A program made the translations under genes and the position numbers. From the NCBI GenBank assembly GCA_049889095.1, contig JBLJFK010000001.1: 64,000 bases of DNA; one strand, 5' to 3'. The DNA comes from Ewingella sp049889095. GTDB lineage: Bacteria > Pseudomonadota > Gammaproteobacteria > Enterobacterales > Enterobacteriaceae. Below, piece after piece: positions 43,361 to 52,638 of this stretch. The number at the start of each line of letters is the position of its first letter. The stretch's first letter is position 1. The notes below the pieces were generated by a model, which did no database searches, was not told where the DNA came from, and saw only the letters and a program-made list of their open reading frames with translations.

Positions 43361-44454
43361 TACTGGCGGCTCTCGAAGTCGATACGCGGGTCGACCAGCG
43401 TGTAGGTGATATCACTGATGATATTCAGCAGCAGGCCAATCAGGGTGAAAATATAAAGTGTACCGAACATCACCGGGAAGTCGCGCTGCACAATGGCTTC
43501 ATAGCCCAGCAGACCCAGCCCGTGCAGCGAGAACATCACTTCGATAAGCAGTGAACCGGTGAAGAACATGCTAATAAACGTGGCCGGAAAACCGGCGATC
43601 ACCAACAGCATGGCGTTGCGAAAGACGTGTCGGTAGAGGATCTTTTTCTCACTCAGCCCTTTGGCTCGCGCGGTCACGACATACTGTTTCCTGACTTCAT
43701 CTATAAAGGCGTTTTTGGTCAGCATAGTCAGGGTCGCGAATCCGCCAATCACCGTTGCCAGCACCGGTAGCGTAATGTGCCACAGGTAGTCGGTAACTTT
43801 GGCATACCACGGCAACTGCTCGAAATTGGCCGAGGTCAGGCCGCGCAGGGGGAACCAGTCGAGATAACTGCCACCGGTGAACAGCACGATAAGCAGGATG
43901 GCAAACAGGAAGGCGGGCACCGCATAACCGACGATGATCAGCGTACTGCTCCAGTTATCGAACGTGCTGCCGTTTTGTACTGCTTTGCGAATGCCGAGCG
44001 GGATCGACACCAGATAGATAATCAGCGTACTCCACAGGCCAAGGCTGACTGACACCGGCAGGCTACTTTTCACCAGTTGCATCACCGAAGCTCCCCGAAA
44101 CAGACTGTTGCCGAAATCAAAGCGTATATAGCTCCACAGCATATCGACATAGCGCTCATGCAGCGGTTTATCGAAACCAAACCGATGGGTAATGTCAGCA
44201 ATGACTTCCGGATCCAGCCCGCGAGCGCCGCGATAATGGCTGTCGCCTACTTGCGCAACGCCGGGCGCGGCTTTGCCAGCGCCACTCCCCCCTCCGCTGC
44301 CAGGTAAAACGCTGTTCTGGCCCATTTCAATGGCGGCAATGGCCTGATCAACCGGGCCGCCAGGGGCAATCTGTACGATGAAAAAGTTAATGGTGATGAT
44401 GGCCCAGAGCGTGGGGATCACCAGCAGCAGGCGTCGAAATAGATAACGGGTCAC
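43360..44454 (-). CDS. yejB: Peptide ABC transporter permease YejB
   Basis: A 364-residue permease (DppB-type): MTRYLFRRLLLVIPTLWAII, INFFIVQIAPGGPVDQAIAA and the EAA-like loop VVTARAKGLSEKKILYRHVF. A Gly/Ser-rich periplasmic insert (PGSGGGSGAGKAAPG near residues 51-65) is typical of YejB. Ten bases after yejA. With YejE it forms the channel of the microcin C/peptide importer. Confidence 0.96.
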   Translation of the reverse strand: MTRYLFRRLLLVIPTLWAIITINFFIVQIAPGGPVDQAIAAIEMGQNSVLPGSGGGSGAGKAAPGVAQVGDSHYRGARGLDPEVIADITHRFGFDKPLHERYVDMLWSYIRFDFGNSLFRGASVMQLVKSSLPVSVSLGLWSTLIIYLVSIPLGIRKAVQNGSTFDNWSSTLIIVGYAVPAFLFAILLIVLFTGGSYLDWFPLRGLTSANFEQLPWYAKVTDYLWHITLPVLATVIGGFATLTMLTKNAFIDEVRKQYVVTARAKGLSEKKILYRHVFRNAMLLVIAGFPATFISMFFTGSLLIEVMFSLHGLGLLGYEAIVQRDFPVMFGTLYIFTLIGLLLNIISDITYTLVDPRIDFESRQ

Positions 44455-44464
44455 GGCAGGCTCC

Positions 44465-46273
44465 TCAACGACGCTGTGCCGGCAGTCGTGCTGCCCGGTT
44501 CATGTCATACCACCAGGTATCCAGCTCCAGACCATTGGTCGGTCGGATTGCGGGCATAGAGAACTTGTCCCAGTAGGCATAGCGTTCATGGTTGCTGTAC
44601 CACATCGGGATCATATAGCGATTCCAGGTCAGTACGCGGTCCAGCGCATGGCCGAGCGCCAGCAGAGTATCCGGTTCCCCCTGGTGGGCCGCAATTTGGT
44701 CAGTCAACTGGTCAACGGCAGGGTCTTTTACGCCCGGTTTGTTATAGGACGAGTTGATATATTTACTGTTCCAGACGATTTGCAAATCCGCGCTCGGGTA
44801 AGGTGTGGCAGGATAAACTGTCGGCAGCATATCGTAGTCCCGCTGACGCATACGTTGGACAAACTGTGAGCTGTCAACTTCACGGATCGTCATGGTGATA
44901 CCCAGCCGCTGTAAATTGTGCTGGAAGGGCAGGACATATTGCGAATTGCCCCCACTGGGTAGCAGCAGTTCAAAGAGGAATGGCTTGCCGGTGGTCTGAC
45001 TGACCAGTTGCTGGTTCTGCACTGTCCAGCCGGCCTGTTTCAGCAGGTCGGTGGCTTTAAGTAGATTGGTGCGGTCATTACCACTACCGTCAGAATGGGG
45101 CGGTTGATACAGCTGACTGAATACTTCGTCAGGCACTTTACCTTTTAGGGGCGCCAGCCACGCCAGTTCTGCCGAATTAGGGTAATTCTTTGCCATATAG
45201 TCAGTGTTTTGGAAATAGCTGTCAGCACGCTGATAAGCGCTGTAATAAAGCGCTTTATTCATCCAGTCAAAGTCAAACGCCAGCGTAATGGCTTCCCGCA
45301 CTCGCCGATCACTGAACTGGGGCCGCTGAATATTGAAAGCCAGCCAGCGTGTACCTTGCGCTGCCTGGTTCTCCAGATCCTGTTTTACGATGTAATTCTT
45401 GCTGAAGTTAGTGCCCTGATACTGTGCCGTCCAATTTTTCGGCGAGGATTCCATTCGGAAATCGAACGCGCCTGATTTGAAGGCCTCCAGAGCAACATTG
45501 TCGTCAAGATAGTAGTCATAGCGGATGGTGTCGAAATTATATCGCCCGCGGTTTACCGGCAGGTTGGCGGCCCAGTAATCCGACACTCGCGAATAGGTGA
45601 CGTACTGTCCCAATTTGTAGTCACTGATACGGTAAGGCCCGCTGCTTAACGGCGGTATCGGCAAAGGCTCGTTGAACTTATGCTTTTCCCAGAATTTTTG
45701 CGGCAAAATAGGCAGCCCCAGCAGGCCGAGCATCATGTCCTTGTCTGCACGTGGCAAAACGATTCTGACGGTCAGGCGCGAGATAGCTTTCACTTCGGCG
45801 CCTTTATAAACCACGCGAAATTGCGGAACGCCTTCAGTCATGAATTTTTTAAAGGTAAAGGCTACGTCATTAGCGGTGATCGGGCTGTCGTCATGAAAGC
45901 GGGCATGCGGGTTGATATCCACTTCTACCCAGCGAAATTGACTGTCATAGCGTGCTGAGTCAGCAATCAGTGGGTAATAGCTGCCAATCTCATCACTTGA
46001 TGTCGTAAATAGGCTGTCATACAGGGTATCGGTACGTGCTGCCGCATTACCGCGAGACGCGTAACGATTGAAATTGTCGTAGGTGCCGATAGCCGCAAGG
46101 CGGATTGCCCCGCCTTTGGGAGCCGCGGGGTTGACATAGTCAAAACTGGTGAAGTGGGAGACGTATTTAGGCTCACCCAAAATTGCAAAAGCGTAGCTGC
46201 TTTCAATGGTCTCGGCCTGAGCATTCAGGCTCAGCATGGACAGTAAAGCAGCGATAAAAAGACGCAAAAACAT
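44465..46273 (-). CDS. yejA: Periplasmic peptide-binding protein YejA
   Basis: Family 5 extracellular solute-binding protein of 602 residues with signal peptide MFLRLFIAALLSMLSLNAQA. Body landmarks include FAILGEPKYVSHFTSFDYVN, SSGPYRISDYKLGQYVTYSR and REAITLAFDFDWMNKALYYS. ATG 46273 has AGGAG upstream and gives the E. coli length; the frame continues to 46429 but that part is not a signal peptide. First gene of the yejABEF operon. Confidence 0.96.
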   Translation of the reverse strand: MFLRLFIAALLSMLSLNAQAETIESSYAFAILGEPKYVSHFTSFDYVNPAAPKGGAIRLAAIGTYDNFNRYASRGNAAARTDTLYDSLFTTSSDEIGSYYPLIADSARYDSQFRWVEVDINPHARFHDDSPITANDVAFTFKKFMTEGVPQFRVVYKGAEVKAISRLTVRIVLPRADKDMMLGLLGLPILPQKFWEKHKFNEPLPIPPLSSGPYRISDYKLGQYVTYSRVSDYWAANLPVNRGRYNFDTIRYDYYLDDNVALEAFKSGAFDFRMESSPKNWTAQYQGTNFSKNYIVKQDLENQAAQGTRWLAFNIQRPQFSDRRVREAITLAFDFDWMNKALYYSAYQRADSYFQNTDYMAKNYPNSAELAWLAPLKGKVPDEVFSQLYQPPHSDGSGNDRTNLLKATDLLKQAGWTVQNQQLVSQTTGKPFLFELLLPSGGNSQYVLPFQHNLQRLGITMTIREVDSSQFVQRMRQRDYDMLPTVYPATPYPSADLQIVWNSKYINSSYNKPGVKDPAVDQLTDQIAAHQGEPDTLLALGHALDRVLTWNRYMIPMWYSNHERYAYWDKFSMPAIRPTNGLELDTWWYDMNRAARLPAQRR

Positions 46274-46500
46274 CCTGGGAGGGCTCCTGCTAAAATGACG
46301 GAGTTTCGTCGCAACTGCTTGCTGGCTGCGCGGCAATATGCCGGTAAATAATAATGAGGGACGCGCAGATAAAGTATCTGAAATAATTATCGGTAGCGCT
46401 CTTTTCTCTGATTTCGGCTGTTGTACCATAATATGAAACAGGCGTTAATACAAAAGCGTAGCCGGAAACATTGTGCAGCAGCGGTCTGTGCGGTGATGGG

Positions 46501-48075
46501 TCATTTTTCCAATACCCGATCCCCATTATTGACTTCCAGTGTAAAACGTATCAGATCTTCGACCGACAGTGGTTTACTGTACAAATATCCCTGCATAAGG
46601 GTGACGCCGTGTTTGCGCAGATATTCTGCCTGCTGCACCGTTTCGACGCCCTCGGCTACCGTTTTCAGTTGCAGCTCCTCCGTTAGCTTAAGAACGGTGT
46701 CCAGCACTGGCGCAATTAGGGTTTTCTGGTCGATAGACATGACAAATCCGCGGTCGATCTTCAGATAATCCAGAGTAAATTTCTGCAGGTAAATCAGTGC
46801 ACTGTGTCCGGTTCCAAAATCATCGATGGCAATTTCTATCCCCTGACGGCGTAGCCAGTTGAATTCCCGCACGGCACTTTCATTATCAATCATGCTGCGT
46901 TCAGTGATCTCAAAAACGATCTGGAAATGGTCTGCCGGCATGGCGAAGATAAAATTCATCACATCGTCGCGGAAACTAATTTTATTCATGTGGTGTGGGG
47001 AGATATTAATACCGAACTTGGATTTATACGGCATCACCTGCATGAGATGGTGCGCATCTTCGGCCGCGAGCTGCATCATTCGCTGCGTCAGGGGCGCAAT
47101 CATGCCATGTGACTCAGCGTAGCTGATGAACACTTCGGGGGGTATGCGGCCTTCAAACGGATGCTGCCAGCGCATCAGGGCTTCAAGTCCGGCGACTTTC
47201 AGACTTTGGGTTTCCATCACGGGCTGATATTCAACGAAAAAATGCCCATCCCTTAATCCGCGAATAATTTCACGTTCCGGGCTGTGGCGGCTCAACAGGG
47301 TGAAATAGATTAGCGCGCCGAGCATCAGGCTTAACAGCAAGGTTGCCAGCAGCGTAAACAGGATGTTTTCAATCGTGATTTGAGGCGCGTAAAGCCGTAG
47401 GGTTAAAGGATAGTCAACCATTTTGGTTTCGGAATAATGAGAGCCAGACAGGTCCTTTACTTCTATCAACCTGGCGTTGTCAGATGTCAGGGCTTTATCA
47501 CCAATGATCAGCGCAATGCCATGATACCCTTCCTCGGGTTTAACAAAGAGCATGTAGGGCGATAGCGTCAGCTCTATTGTCGAGAGGATGCCATTGCCTG
47601 CTGAACCATACCAGATGGCGATGACAGGTCGATTAGGGACAAAGCGGGTACCTCGCTCCAGCCGAATATCGAAAGACTTATGCCAGTCCAACCCCGGGAA
47701 GAGATCGTCAACGGCGAGAGTCATTTTTCCCGTGGCGGATGAACAATAAATCTGTCCTGCGCGGACCAGCAGAAAATCACGTATGCCCAGTGTTATCGCT
47801 GCGTCACGGCTCAATTGGTCTTCGGCAACATTACAGCTTTTGTCCGGCAGTTGGCTCAGTCGCTTCATGGTATTGGTGAGGTTTTGAAAAAAAAAGCTGC
47901 TGAAATGAGCCATACGTGCACCGATAAGCTGCATCTGTTGTTCATTCTTTAAGGCAATAATGTAGAGGGTGGCTGTGCTGAAAACAAAAAAAAGCAGAGT
48001 GGCGATGATAAGACTTTTAATCAGAGAATTGCGTCTGGGTAAAACGGCGTGGGTGAGAGCCGATTTCAATTCCAT
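46501..48075 (-). CDS. pdeN: Cyclic-di-GMP phosphodiesterase PdeN (Rtn), CSS-EAL type
   Basis: A 524-residue protein: N-terminal membrane helix (SLIKSLIIATLLFFVFSTAT), a periplasmic CSS domain with the redox motif in GQIYCSSATGK, a second helix (TLLATLLLSLMLGALIYF), and a cytoplasmic EAL domain. Catalytic motifs are intact: EAL in VAGLEALMRWQHP, FEITERSMI, DDFGTGHSALIYL and TVAEGVETVQQ. CSS-EAL enzymes are activated when the periplasmic disulfide is lost. ATG 48075 has AAGG eight bases upstream. Position next to yejA matches E. coli rtn. Confidence 0.92.
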   Translation of the reverse strand: MELKSALTHAVLPRRNSLIKSLIIATLLFFVFSTATLYIIALKNEQQMQLIGARMAHFSSFFFQNLTNTMKRLSQLPDKSCNVAEDQLSRDAAITLGIRDFLLVRAGQIYCSSATGKMTLAVDDLFPGLDWHKSFDIRLERGTRFVPNRPVIAIWYGSAGNGILSTIELTLSPYMLFVKPEEGYHGIALIIGDKALTSDNARLIEVKDLSGSHYSETKMVDYPLTLRLYAPQITIENILFTLLATLLLSLMLGALIYFTLLSRHSPEREIIRGLRDGHFFVEYQPVMETQSLKVAGLEALMRWQHPFEGRIPPEVFISYAESHGMIAPLTQRMMQLAAEDAHHLMQVMPYKSKFGINISPHHMNKISFRDDVMNFIFAMPADHFQIVFEITERSMIDNESAVREFNWLRRQGIEIAIDDFGTGHSALIYLQKFTLDYLKIDRGFVMSIDQKTLIAPVLDTVLKLTEELQLKTVAEGVETVQQAEYLRKHGVTLMQGYLYSKPLSVEDLIRFTLEVNNGDRVLEK

Positions 48076-48190
48076 ATCATCAACCTTCACTCATTATATT
48101 GCGGAATTCAAAGTATAACTCAGCGTAGTGAATAGCAGTCATTAATTAAACTTAGGTGGTTTTTTTGAAAGAAGAGGGGGATAAAAAGGC

Positions 48191-48222
48191 AAAAAAAACG
48201 CCATCCTGGGATGACGTTTTTT
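48191..48222. terminator. Terminator downstream of mepS
   Basis: CATCC-TG-GGATG stem extended by AACG/CGTT with single mismatched bases, flanked by A and T runs, so it can act for either direction; mepS on the minus strand ends 38 bp away. Confidence 0.75.
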
Positions 48223-48260
48223 ATTCGCTTGGCTTAGGACAACAAAAGTACATGTATTAG

Positions 48261-48845
48261 TTAGCTATGTTCGCCACTTGCTAAAACACGTCTTGCTTCA
48301 CGGAAACGGGTATTCCAGTAGGTCTCGTTCATGTTTGAAATCATCACACCATTGCTGGTAGAAGCATGAACAAACTGATTGTTACCTAAATAAATACCGA
48401 CGTGACGGCCTGTTGAACCTGCACGGAACAGAACCAGATCACCCGCACGCAGTTTAGTGCGCTGGATCTTCTTGCCCTTTTCTTCCTGTTCATAAGTTGA
48501 ACGAGGTAAGTCCATACCAAATTGTTCGCGGAATGTTACCTGAACGAAGGCTGAGCAATCGATACCACGTTTGCTGTCACCACCTAACCGATAACGAACG
48601 CCTTTCCAGTCAGCGTACTGATCCATAATTTTGGATTTTACATTGACGCTGCGAACCATTGCTTCGAATTCATCCTGAGAGGCTTGCAGTAGAAGACCAT
48701 TTTTGTCATTTACTGCACGCATATCAGTTTGCGCGTTTACTGTGTTCGAAGAATGTGTGCCACTACACGCAGTGAGAATAATTGCTGCGCCAATCGCGGG
48801 AATTATCCGCGTGATATATCTCATAAACGGTTGAGACTTGACCAT
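48261..48845 (-). CDS. mepS: Murein DD-endopeptidase MepS (Spr)
   Basis: Outer-membrane lipoprotein of 194 residues that cuts peptidoglycan crosslinks so that new strands can be inserted. Signal with lipobox (AAIILTACSGT), then an NlpC/P60 domain: catalytic Cys in RGIDCSAFVQVTF, His in GRHVGIYLGNN, and a second His in FVHASTSNG. Matches E. coli MepS throughout (DQYADWKGVRYRLGG). In E. coli it is degraded by the NlpI-Prc system. Confidence 0.96.
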   Translation of the reverse strand: MVKSQPFMRYITRIIPAIGAAIILTACSGTHSSNTVNAQTDMRAVNDKNGLLLQASQDEFEAMVRSVNVKSKIMDQYADWKGVRYRLGGDSKRGIDCSAFVQVTFREQFGMDLPRSTYEQEEKGKKIQRTKLRAGDLVLFRAGSTGRHVGIYLGNNQFVHASTSNGVMISNMNETYWNTRFREARRVLASGEHS

Positions 48846-49295
48846 TGTTGTTGTTATCCCTTGATGTCCTTAACGATTGAATCGTTATAAATTGCCAAAC
48901 GTAGCGAGACTACTTGCCGCACACAGAGGCAGCAAACGCCTGGTCAGGGAAACGTGCTTTAGCGCACACTTTTTCTGGGATCAAGCCGTTTATGCCACAT
49001 TTCTGTGTAAACGCTTTGGAGATTACCGGAATGAATAGGGGATTGCGAGAGCTTTTATGGGATTTGTTATATGAAATTGAGATGTGACGTGATATTAGCG
49101 TTATTGTAATAAATGATGAGCGTTACTTGTACGTATTTAGCATCAAACCGCTTGAAACGGGCCTCCGAGGCAAAAAAGTGCCGATGTTTTGACACAACGT
49201 AAACTCTATAAATGGCCCGATAATGCGAAAAAAAACAGTTCGGGCCATAATGTTTAAATATAGATGTTAAAAATATACACTTTTATAAAAATGGC
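48846..49295. other. Intergenic region between mepS and lpxT
   Basis: About 450 bp. Holds the mepS promoter (minus) and, at 49212-49248, an inverted repeat ATGGCCCGA...TCGGGCCAT with a 19-base loop rich in A, close to the lpxT stop. The hairpin lacks a T run. No ORF or known RNA is recognisable. Confidence 0.5.
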
Positions 49296-49997
49296 TCAGC
49301 GCCGACGCATTTGCGGCAAATGCCGGTCCAGCCAGTTCACCCCAACATCACTTGCTGGTGTCATCAGCCACCAGCTGGCTCCCACCAGCACCACGGACAT
49401 TGAGCCTACCGCGATATCGGTAAACCAGTGCGCCCCAATCATTACCCGAGGCAATGAGAAGATAAGGGTGATCAGTACTGCCACCGAAAACGCCCCTTTA
49501 CCCAGATAACGCAGCATGAAACAGCAGAATACCATCAGCATCATCCCATGGTCGCCGGGGAAGCTATCGGCCGAGGCATCTTTGGTCGGAATACCAATCA
49601 ACTGACTCACGCGGTTGACGCCGGGGAAGCTCAGCGACGGGCTTTTATGGCTGACGGGCAACAGATGCCCCAACTGGTTAAGTACCACTGCGGTGAGCAA
49701 CATCACAACACCAATAATAATCATGCGGCGTCGTTCAGCGGTATCACGCTTTATATAGAATGAGAAATAGAGCAGCCCCATTGCCAGCAGTGAAATTCCG
49801 TCGAAAGCACGGTTATTCGTAATAGCAACCAGGTGCAAAAACGTTTCGCTGGTGGCGAGTTGTCGATTGAAATAGAAAAAAATCGAAGCATCTATCGGAA
49901 ACCAAAAACCGTGGTTAGCGGGCAGGTAATATGACAGAAAAAGGGCAATGCCCAATGCGTTGAGCAGCATAATTGCGGGGAGGTTGCGACGCCACAT
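49296..49997 (-). CDS. lpxT: Lipid A 1-diphosphate synthase LpxT (YeiU)
   Basis: PAP2-superfamily membrane enzyme of 233 residues that moves phosphate from undecaprenyl diphosphate to lipid A position 1 at the periplasmic face. PAP2 motifs: SFPGDHGMMLM and LPRVMIGAHWFTDIAVG, with the preceding KSPSLSFPGVNRVS. Several membrane helices. The last residues RHLPQMRRR are basic. Conserved position between mepS and yeiR. Kin phosphatases are an alternative only in principle; synteny favours LpxT. Confidence 0.92.
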   Translation of the reverse strand: MWRRNLPAIMLLNALGIALFLSYYLPANHGFWFPIDASIFFYFNRQLATSETFLHLVAITNNRAFDGISLLAMGLLYFSFYIKRDTAERRRMIIIGVVMLLTAVVLNQLGHLLPVSHKSPSLSFPGVNRVSQLIGIPTKDASADSFPGDHGMMLMVFCCFMLRYLGKGAFSVAVLITLIFSLPRVMIGAHWFTDIAVGSMSVVLVGASWWLMTPASDVGVNWLDRHLPQMRRR

Positions 49998-50059
49998 TGA
50001 TATAAACCTGTTATTTAGCAGATGTTAACTATTGTAGAAAGGGCGATACATTAATCCGC

Positions 50060-51034
50060 CTAACCTAAACGAATCTTCAACAAAGAAGATTGCAATGCGT
50101 TCCATTGGGCTTCGTCGCGGGTAATAAGCTCAATCCGGCTGTCCAGTGGGGCGATAGGCCGCGTTTCAATTCTCAGGTCCTGCCCCTGGCGATTCACCAG
50201 CAGTGTGCCTTCATTAATGCGCATCACACCTTTAACGCGATCCACCGGTGCCAGACGTGCCCAGTCTAGCAACGCCACGGTATCGAATACCGTTTCCCCA
50301 TCGAAAATCCATCCACAGCTTGAATAACCCCCCGCCTGATTTAGCGCCCGACGCCATCGCTGCTTTTCCGGCAAACTCAGTGCTGCCAGCCCGCGCGGCG
50401 CGGCATGAGCATGGTGGTGTCGACCATCCGGTAAAGGACGTTGATTCTGACGCGGGCGGTCCAGCAGATTTACGTCGACAGTGCCGTGTGAGGCGATCAC
50501 GATTTCCCGGCCTGCTGCCCACTGGTTTTGCCATGCGTCCAGGGCCTGATGGTCTTGTTCTGAATAGGTGTCGGCCTTGTTGGCCACAATCACATCAGCC
50601 GCTGCCAGCTGGTCGCGGAAGTTTTCATTCTCTATCGTGCGCTGATCGCTGAGATTGCGAGCGTCGAGCAAGCAGAGTGACGCACTAAGCGTCAGCCAGT
50701 TGTTATAAATCTCAGAGGTCAGCAAAGAGAGAATTTGCTTAGGATGACCCAGCCCGGTGGGTTCGATCAGCAGACGATCTGGCCGGACCTTTTGTAATAA
50801 CATATTCAGGCCAACCTGCATTGGAAGGCCGTTTACGCAGCACATGCAGCCACCGGGAATCTCTTTGATCACTGCACCGCTGTTTGCCAGAAGGGCGCCA
50901 TCAATACCCACTTCGCCGAATTCATTCACCAATACGGCCCACTTTTCGCCTTCAGGCTTCTGCGCCAGCAAATGGAGAATGGTCGTGGTTTTACCGCTGC
51001 CGAGAAAACCAGTAATGAGATTGGTGTTGGTCAT
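50060..51034 (-). CDS. yeiR: Zinc-binding GTPase YeiR (COG0523)
   Basis: A 324-residue G3E-family metal-chaperone GTPase. Walker A GFLGSGKTTTILHL, the metal site GGCMCCVNG (CxCC), EPTGLGHPKQ and the guanine motif NKAD. A His-rich linker (DGRHHHAHAAPRG) can bind metal. E. coli YeiR binds zinc and helps under zinc limitation. ATG 51034 has AAGGAG six bases upstream; the ORF's first TTG codon is ignored. An inverted repeat in its leader may be an operator. Confidence 0.93.
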   Translation of the reverse strand: MTNTNLITGFLGSGKTTTILHLLAQKPEGEKWAVLVNEFGEVGIDGALLANSGAVIKEIPGGCMCCVNGLPMQVGLNMLLQKVRPDRLLIEPTGLGHPKQILSLLTSEIYNNWLTLSASLCLLDARNLSDQRTIENENFRDQLAAADVIVANKADTYSEQDHQALDAWQNQWAAGREIVIASHGTVDVNLLDRPRQNQRPLPDGRHHHAHAAPRGLAALSLPEKQRWRRALNQAGGYSSCGWIFDGETVFDTVALLDWARLAPVDRVKGVMRINEGTLLVNRQGQDLRIETRPIAPLDSRIELITRDEAQWNALQSSLLKIRLG

Positions 51035-51048
51035 CAAAAACTCCTTTT

Positions 51049-51069
51049 ATCATATGCAACTTATATGAT
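51049..51069. promoter_or_regulatory. Inverted repeat upstream of yeiR
   Basis: ATCATAT-N7-ATATGAT is a perfect interrupted palindrome 15 bp before the yeiR start. The position suits a repressor site. It does not fit the classical Zur core GTTATANNATAAC, so the factor is unknown. Confidence 0.35.
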
Positions 51070-51298
51070 TGAAAATATTGTATTTTTTATAAATTAACGG
51101 CCAGATATCAAAAAATATGATCAATAAGATGCCCCCAGTGCTTAAGAAAATCCACTTTTGTGCCGATTACATATGTACCTACCGCACGTAACGTTAATGT
51201 TATTTAAGATATTTTATTTTCGTTGCAAGAAAATTCCGTGTTTTTTAGTAAAGTTACTCTAATGTTAATGATGAGTAGATACCAATAACGAGGTAGCC

Positions 51299-51607
51299 AT
51301 GAACAGATTAGTAATGCTCCTGTTTTTTGGATTTTTTATCTCAGGGATGACGCAGGCGGCCATAACCCCATCATCGGGAACCCTTCATTTCTATGGCGCG
51401 ATTGTAGAAGACGCATGCAGCTTAACTACGACCCTTAATGGTGTTAAAACTCAATGCTTTAGAGGTGGCATAGGTATCGTTCAAAACCATGTAATGGTGA
51501 GCCGTAACCTACCCGACTTTTCGTTGCCTATGTCTTTAGGACAAGTAACCACTCGGCATGTCAATAACGATCCTCATCTGGCTATTATGACTGTCACGTA
51601 TAATTAG
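51299..51607 (+). CDS. Orphan secreted fimbrial-like protein
   Basis: A 102-residue protein with a signal peptide (LVMLLFFGFFISGMTQA, cleaved before AITP) and a short type-1-fimbrial pattern: GTLHFYGAIVEDACSLTT, a second Cys in VKTQCFRG and a terminal beta-strand MTVTYN. The two cysteines match the disulfide of pilin domains. No chaperone or usher genes adjoin, so its assembly route is unclear; a non-pilus periplasmic role is possible. ATG 51299 has GAGG nearby. The gene is not in E. coli at this place. Confidence 0.6.
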   Translation: MNRLVMLLFFGFFISGMTQAAITPSSGTLHFYGAIVEDACSLTTTLNGVKTQCFRGGIGIVQNHVMVSRNLPDFSLPMSLGQVTTRHVNNDPHLAIMTVTYN

Positions 51608-51692
51608 TACGTAATGTTAAATAAGTAATTTTTATAATCAATGGCGCAGGGCGGTTTCTCTGCGCTATAAATGGTCTGATACCTTGCTTTAT

Positions 51693-51705
51693 TTGGTCTA
51701 TCCAA
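51693..51705. promoter_or_regulatory. UxuR/ExuR-like box upstream of uxuR
   Basis: TTGGTCTATCCAA is a TTGG-N5-CCAA palindrome close to the UxuR/ExuR core TTGGTATACCAA. The same design, TTGGTCAGGCCAA, lies upstream of yeiQ at 54140-54152. Confidence 0.5.
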
Positions 51706-51847
51706 TGGTGACTCCATCGACACTTTCCAGCCCCTGTCCGCAGTAACATCTAAGCCGCGTGATATACTTTCCCCTCGTTTCCGGCAATGAGTAACGGTAT
51801 CCCGCGCTTTATTTGCCTGACCAATTCCTTATTCTCAGGGCGATGTT

Positions 51848-52579
51848 ATGCGACTTTATCAGGAGATCGGCGGAAAATTACGCAGCGCGATTGAGGCGGG
51901 TGACTATCTGGTCGGCGACCGCCTGCCGCCCGAGCGGGATATTGCTGAAACCTTTTCGGTCAGCCGCAGCGTGGTGCGGGAAGCATTAATCATGCTGGAG
52001 CTGGAAAAAATCGTTGATGTGCGCAAGGGCTCTGGCGTCTATGTGCTTCCCCGTCAGCCCGAAGCGAATATCTTTCTGGGGGACAGCGGCTATGGTCCGT
52101 TCGAGCTTTTGCAGGCCAGGCAGTTGCTGGAAAGCGAAGTAGCAGCATTCGCGGCGATGCAGGCGACTAAGACCGATATTATGAAGATGCGCGATGCCAT
52201 CGAGCAGGAACGTGGGTTTATTGAGCGTGGTGAGATGGATGAAACCGCTGACGAGTTATTCCACACGTTGCTGGCTCAGGCTTCGCAGAACAGCGTGCTG
52301 GCGAATATGGTAGTGGATTTATGGCAGGTGCGTAAACGTAGCCCGATGTGGCAGAGCATTCAGCAGCATGTTGATAAAAATTGCCACGATCAACAGTGGC
52401 TACTGGACCATCAGAAAATATTGCAGGCAGTGCTAAGGCGTGATCCCAAAGCTGCCAAGCAAGCTATGTGGCAACATCTGGAAAATGTGAAAATGATGCT
52501 GCTGGAAGTCTCCGATGCTGAAGACCCAACGTTCGACGGTTTTCTGTTTGAATCTGTTCCGGCTGTATTGAATAATTGA
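51848..52579 (+). CDS. uxuR: GntR/FadR-family regulator, UxuR/ExuR-like
   Basis: A 243-residue regulator with a GntR winged helix (RLPPERDIAETFSVSRSVVR, ALIMLELEKIVDVRKGSGVY) and an all-helical FadR-type effector domain (ELLQARQLLESEVAAFAA). Its N-terminus MRLYQEIGGKLRSAIEAGDY is characteristic of the UxuR/ExuR pair, which sense fructuronate and galacturonate products. I favour UxuR because the adjacent gene encodes a fructuronate-reductase-type enzyme, but ExuR is possible. It is convergent with yeiQ. Confidence 0.8.
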   Translation: MRLYQEIGGKLRSAIEAGDYLVGDRLPPERDIAETFSVSRSVVREALIMLELEKIVDVRKGSGVYVLPRQPEANIFLGDSGYGPFELLQARQLLESEVAAFAAMQATKTDIMKMRDAIEQERGFIERGEMDETADELFHTLLAQASQNSVLANMVVDLWQVRKRSPMWQSIQQHVDKNCHDQQWLLDHQKILQAVLRRDPKAAKQAMWQHLENVKMMLLEVSDAEDPTFDGFLFESVPAVLNN

Positions 52580-52585
52580 ATGAAT

Positions 52586-52608
52586 AAAGGCTGCCAGCGG
52601 CAGCCTTT
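52586..52608. terminator. Bidirectional terminator between uxuR and yeiQ
   Basis: AAAGGCTGCC-AGC-GGCAGCCTTT is a perfect ten-pair stem with flanking A/T, between convergent stop codons. Confidence 0.85.
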
Positions 52609-52638
52609 ATATAATGTTTTATATACCAAACTTTGTGT

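Noticed and set aside
49212..49248. Hairpin ATGGCCCGA...TCGGGCCAT as lpxT terminator or small RNA
   Set aside because: Good stem but a long A-rich loop and no T run on either strand; kept only as a note in the intergenic entry.
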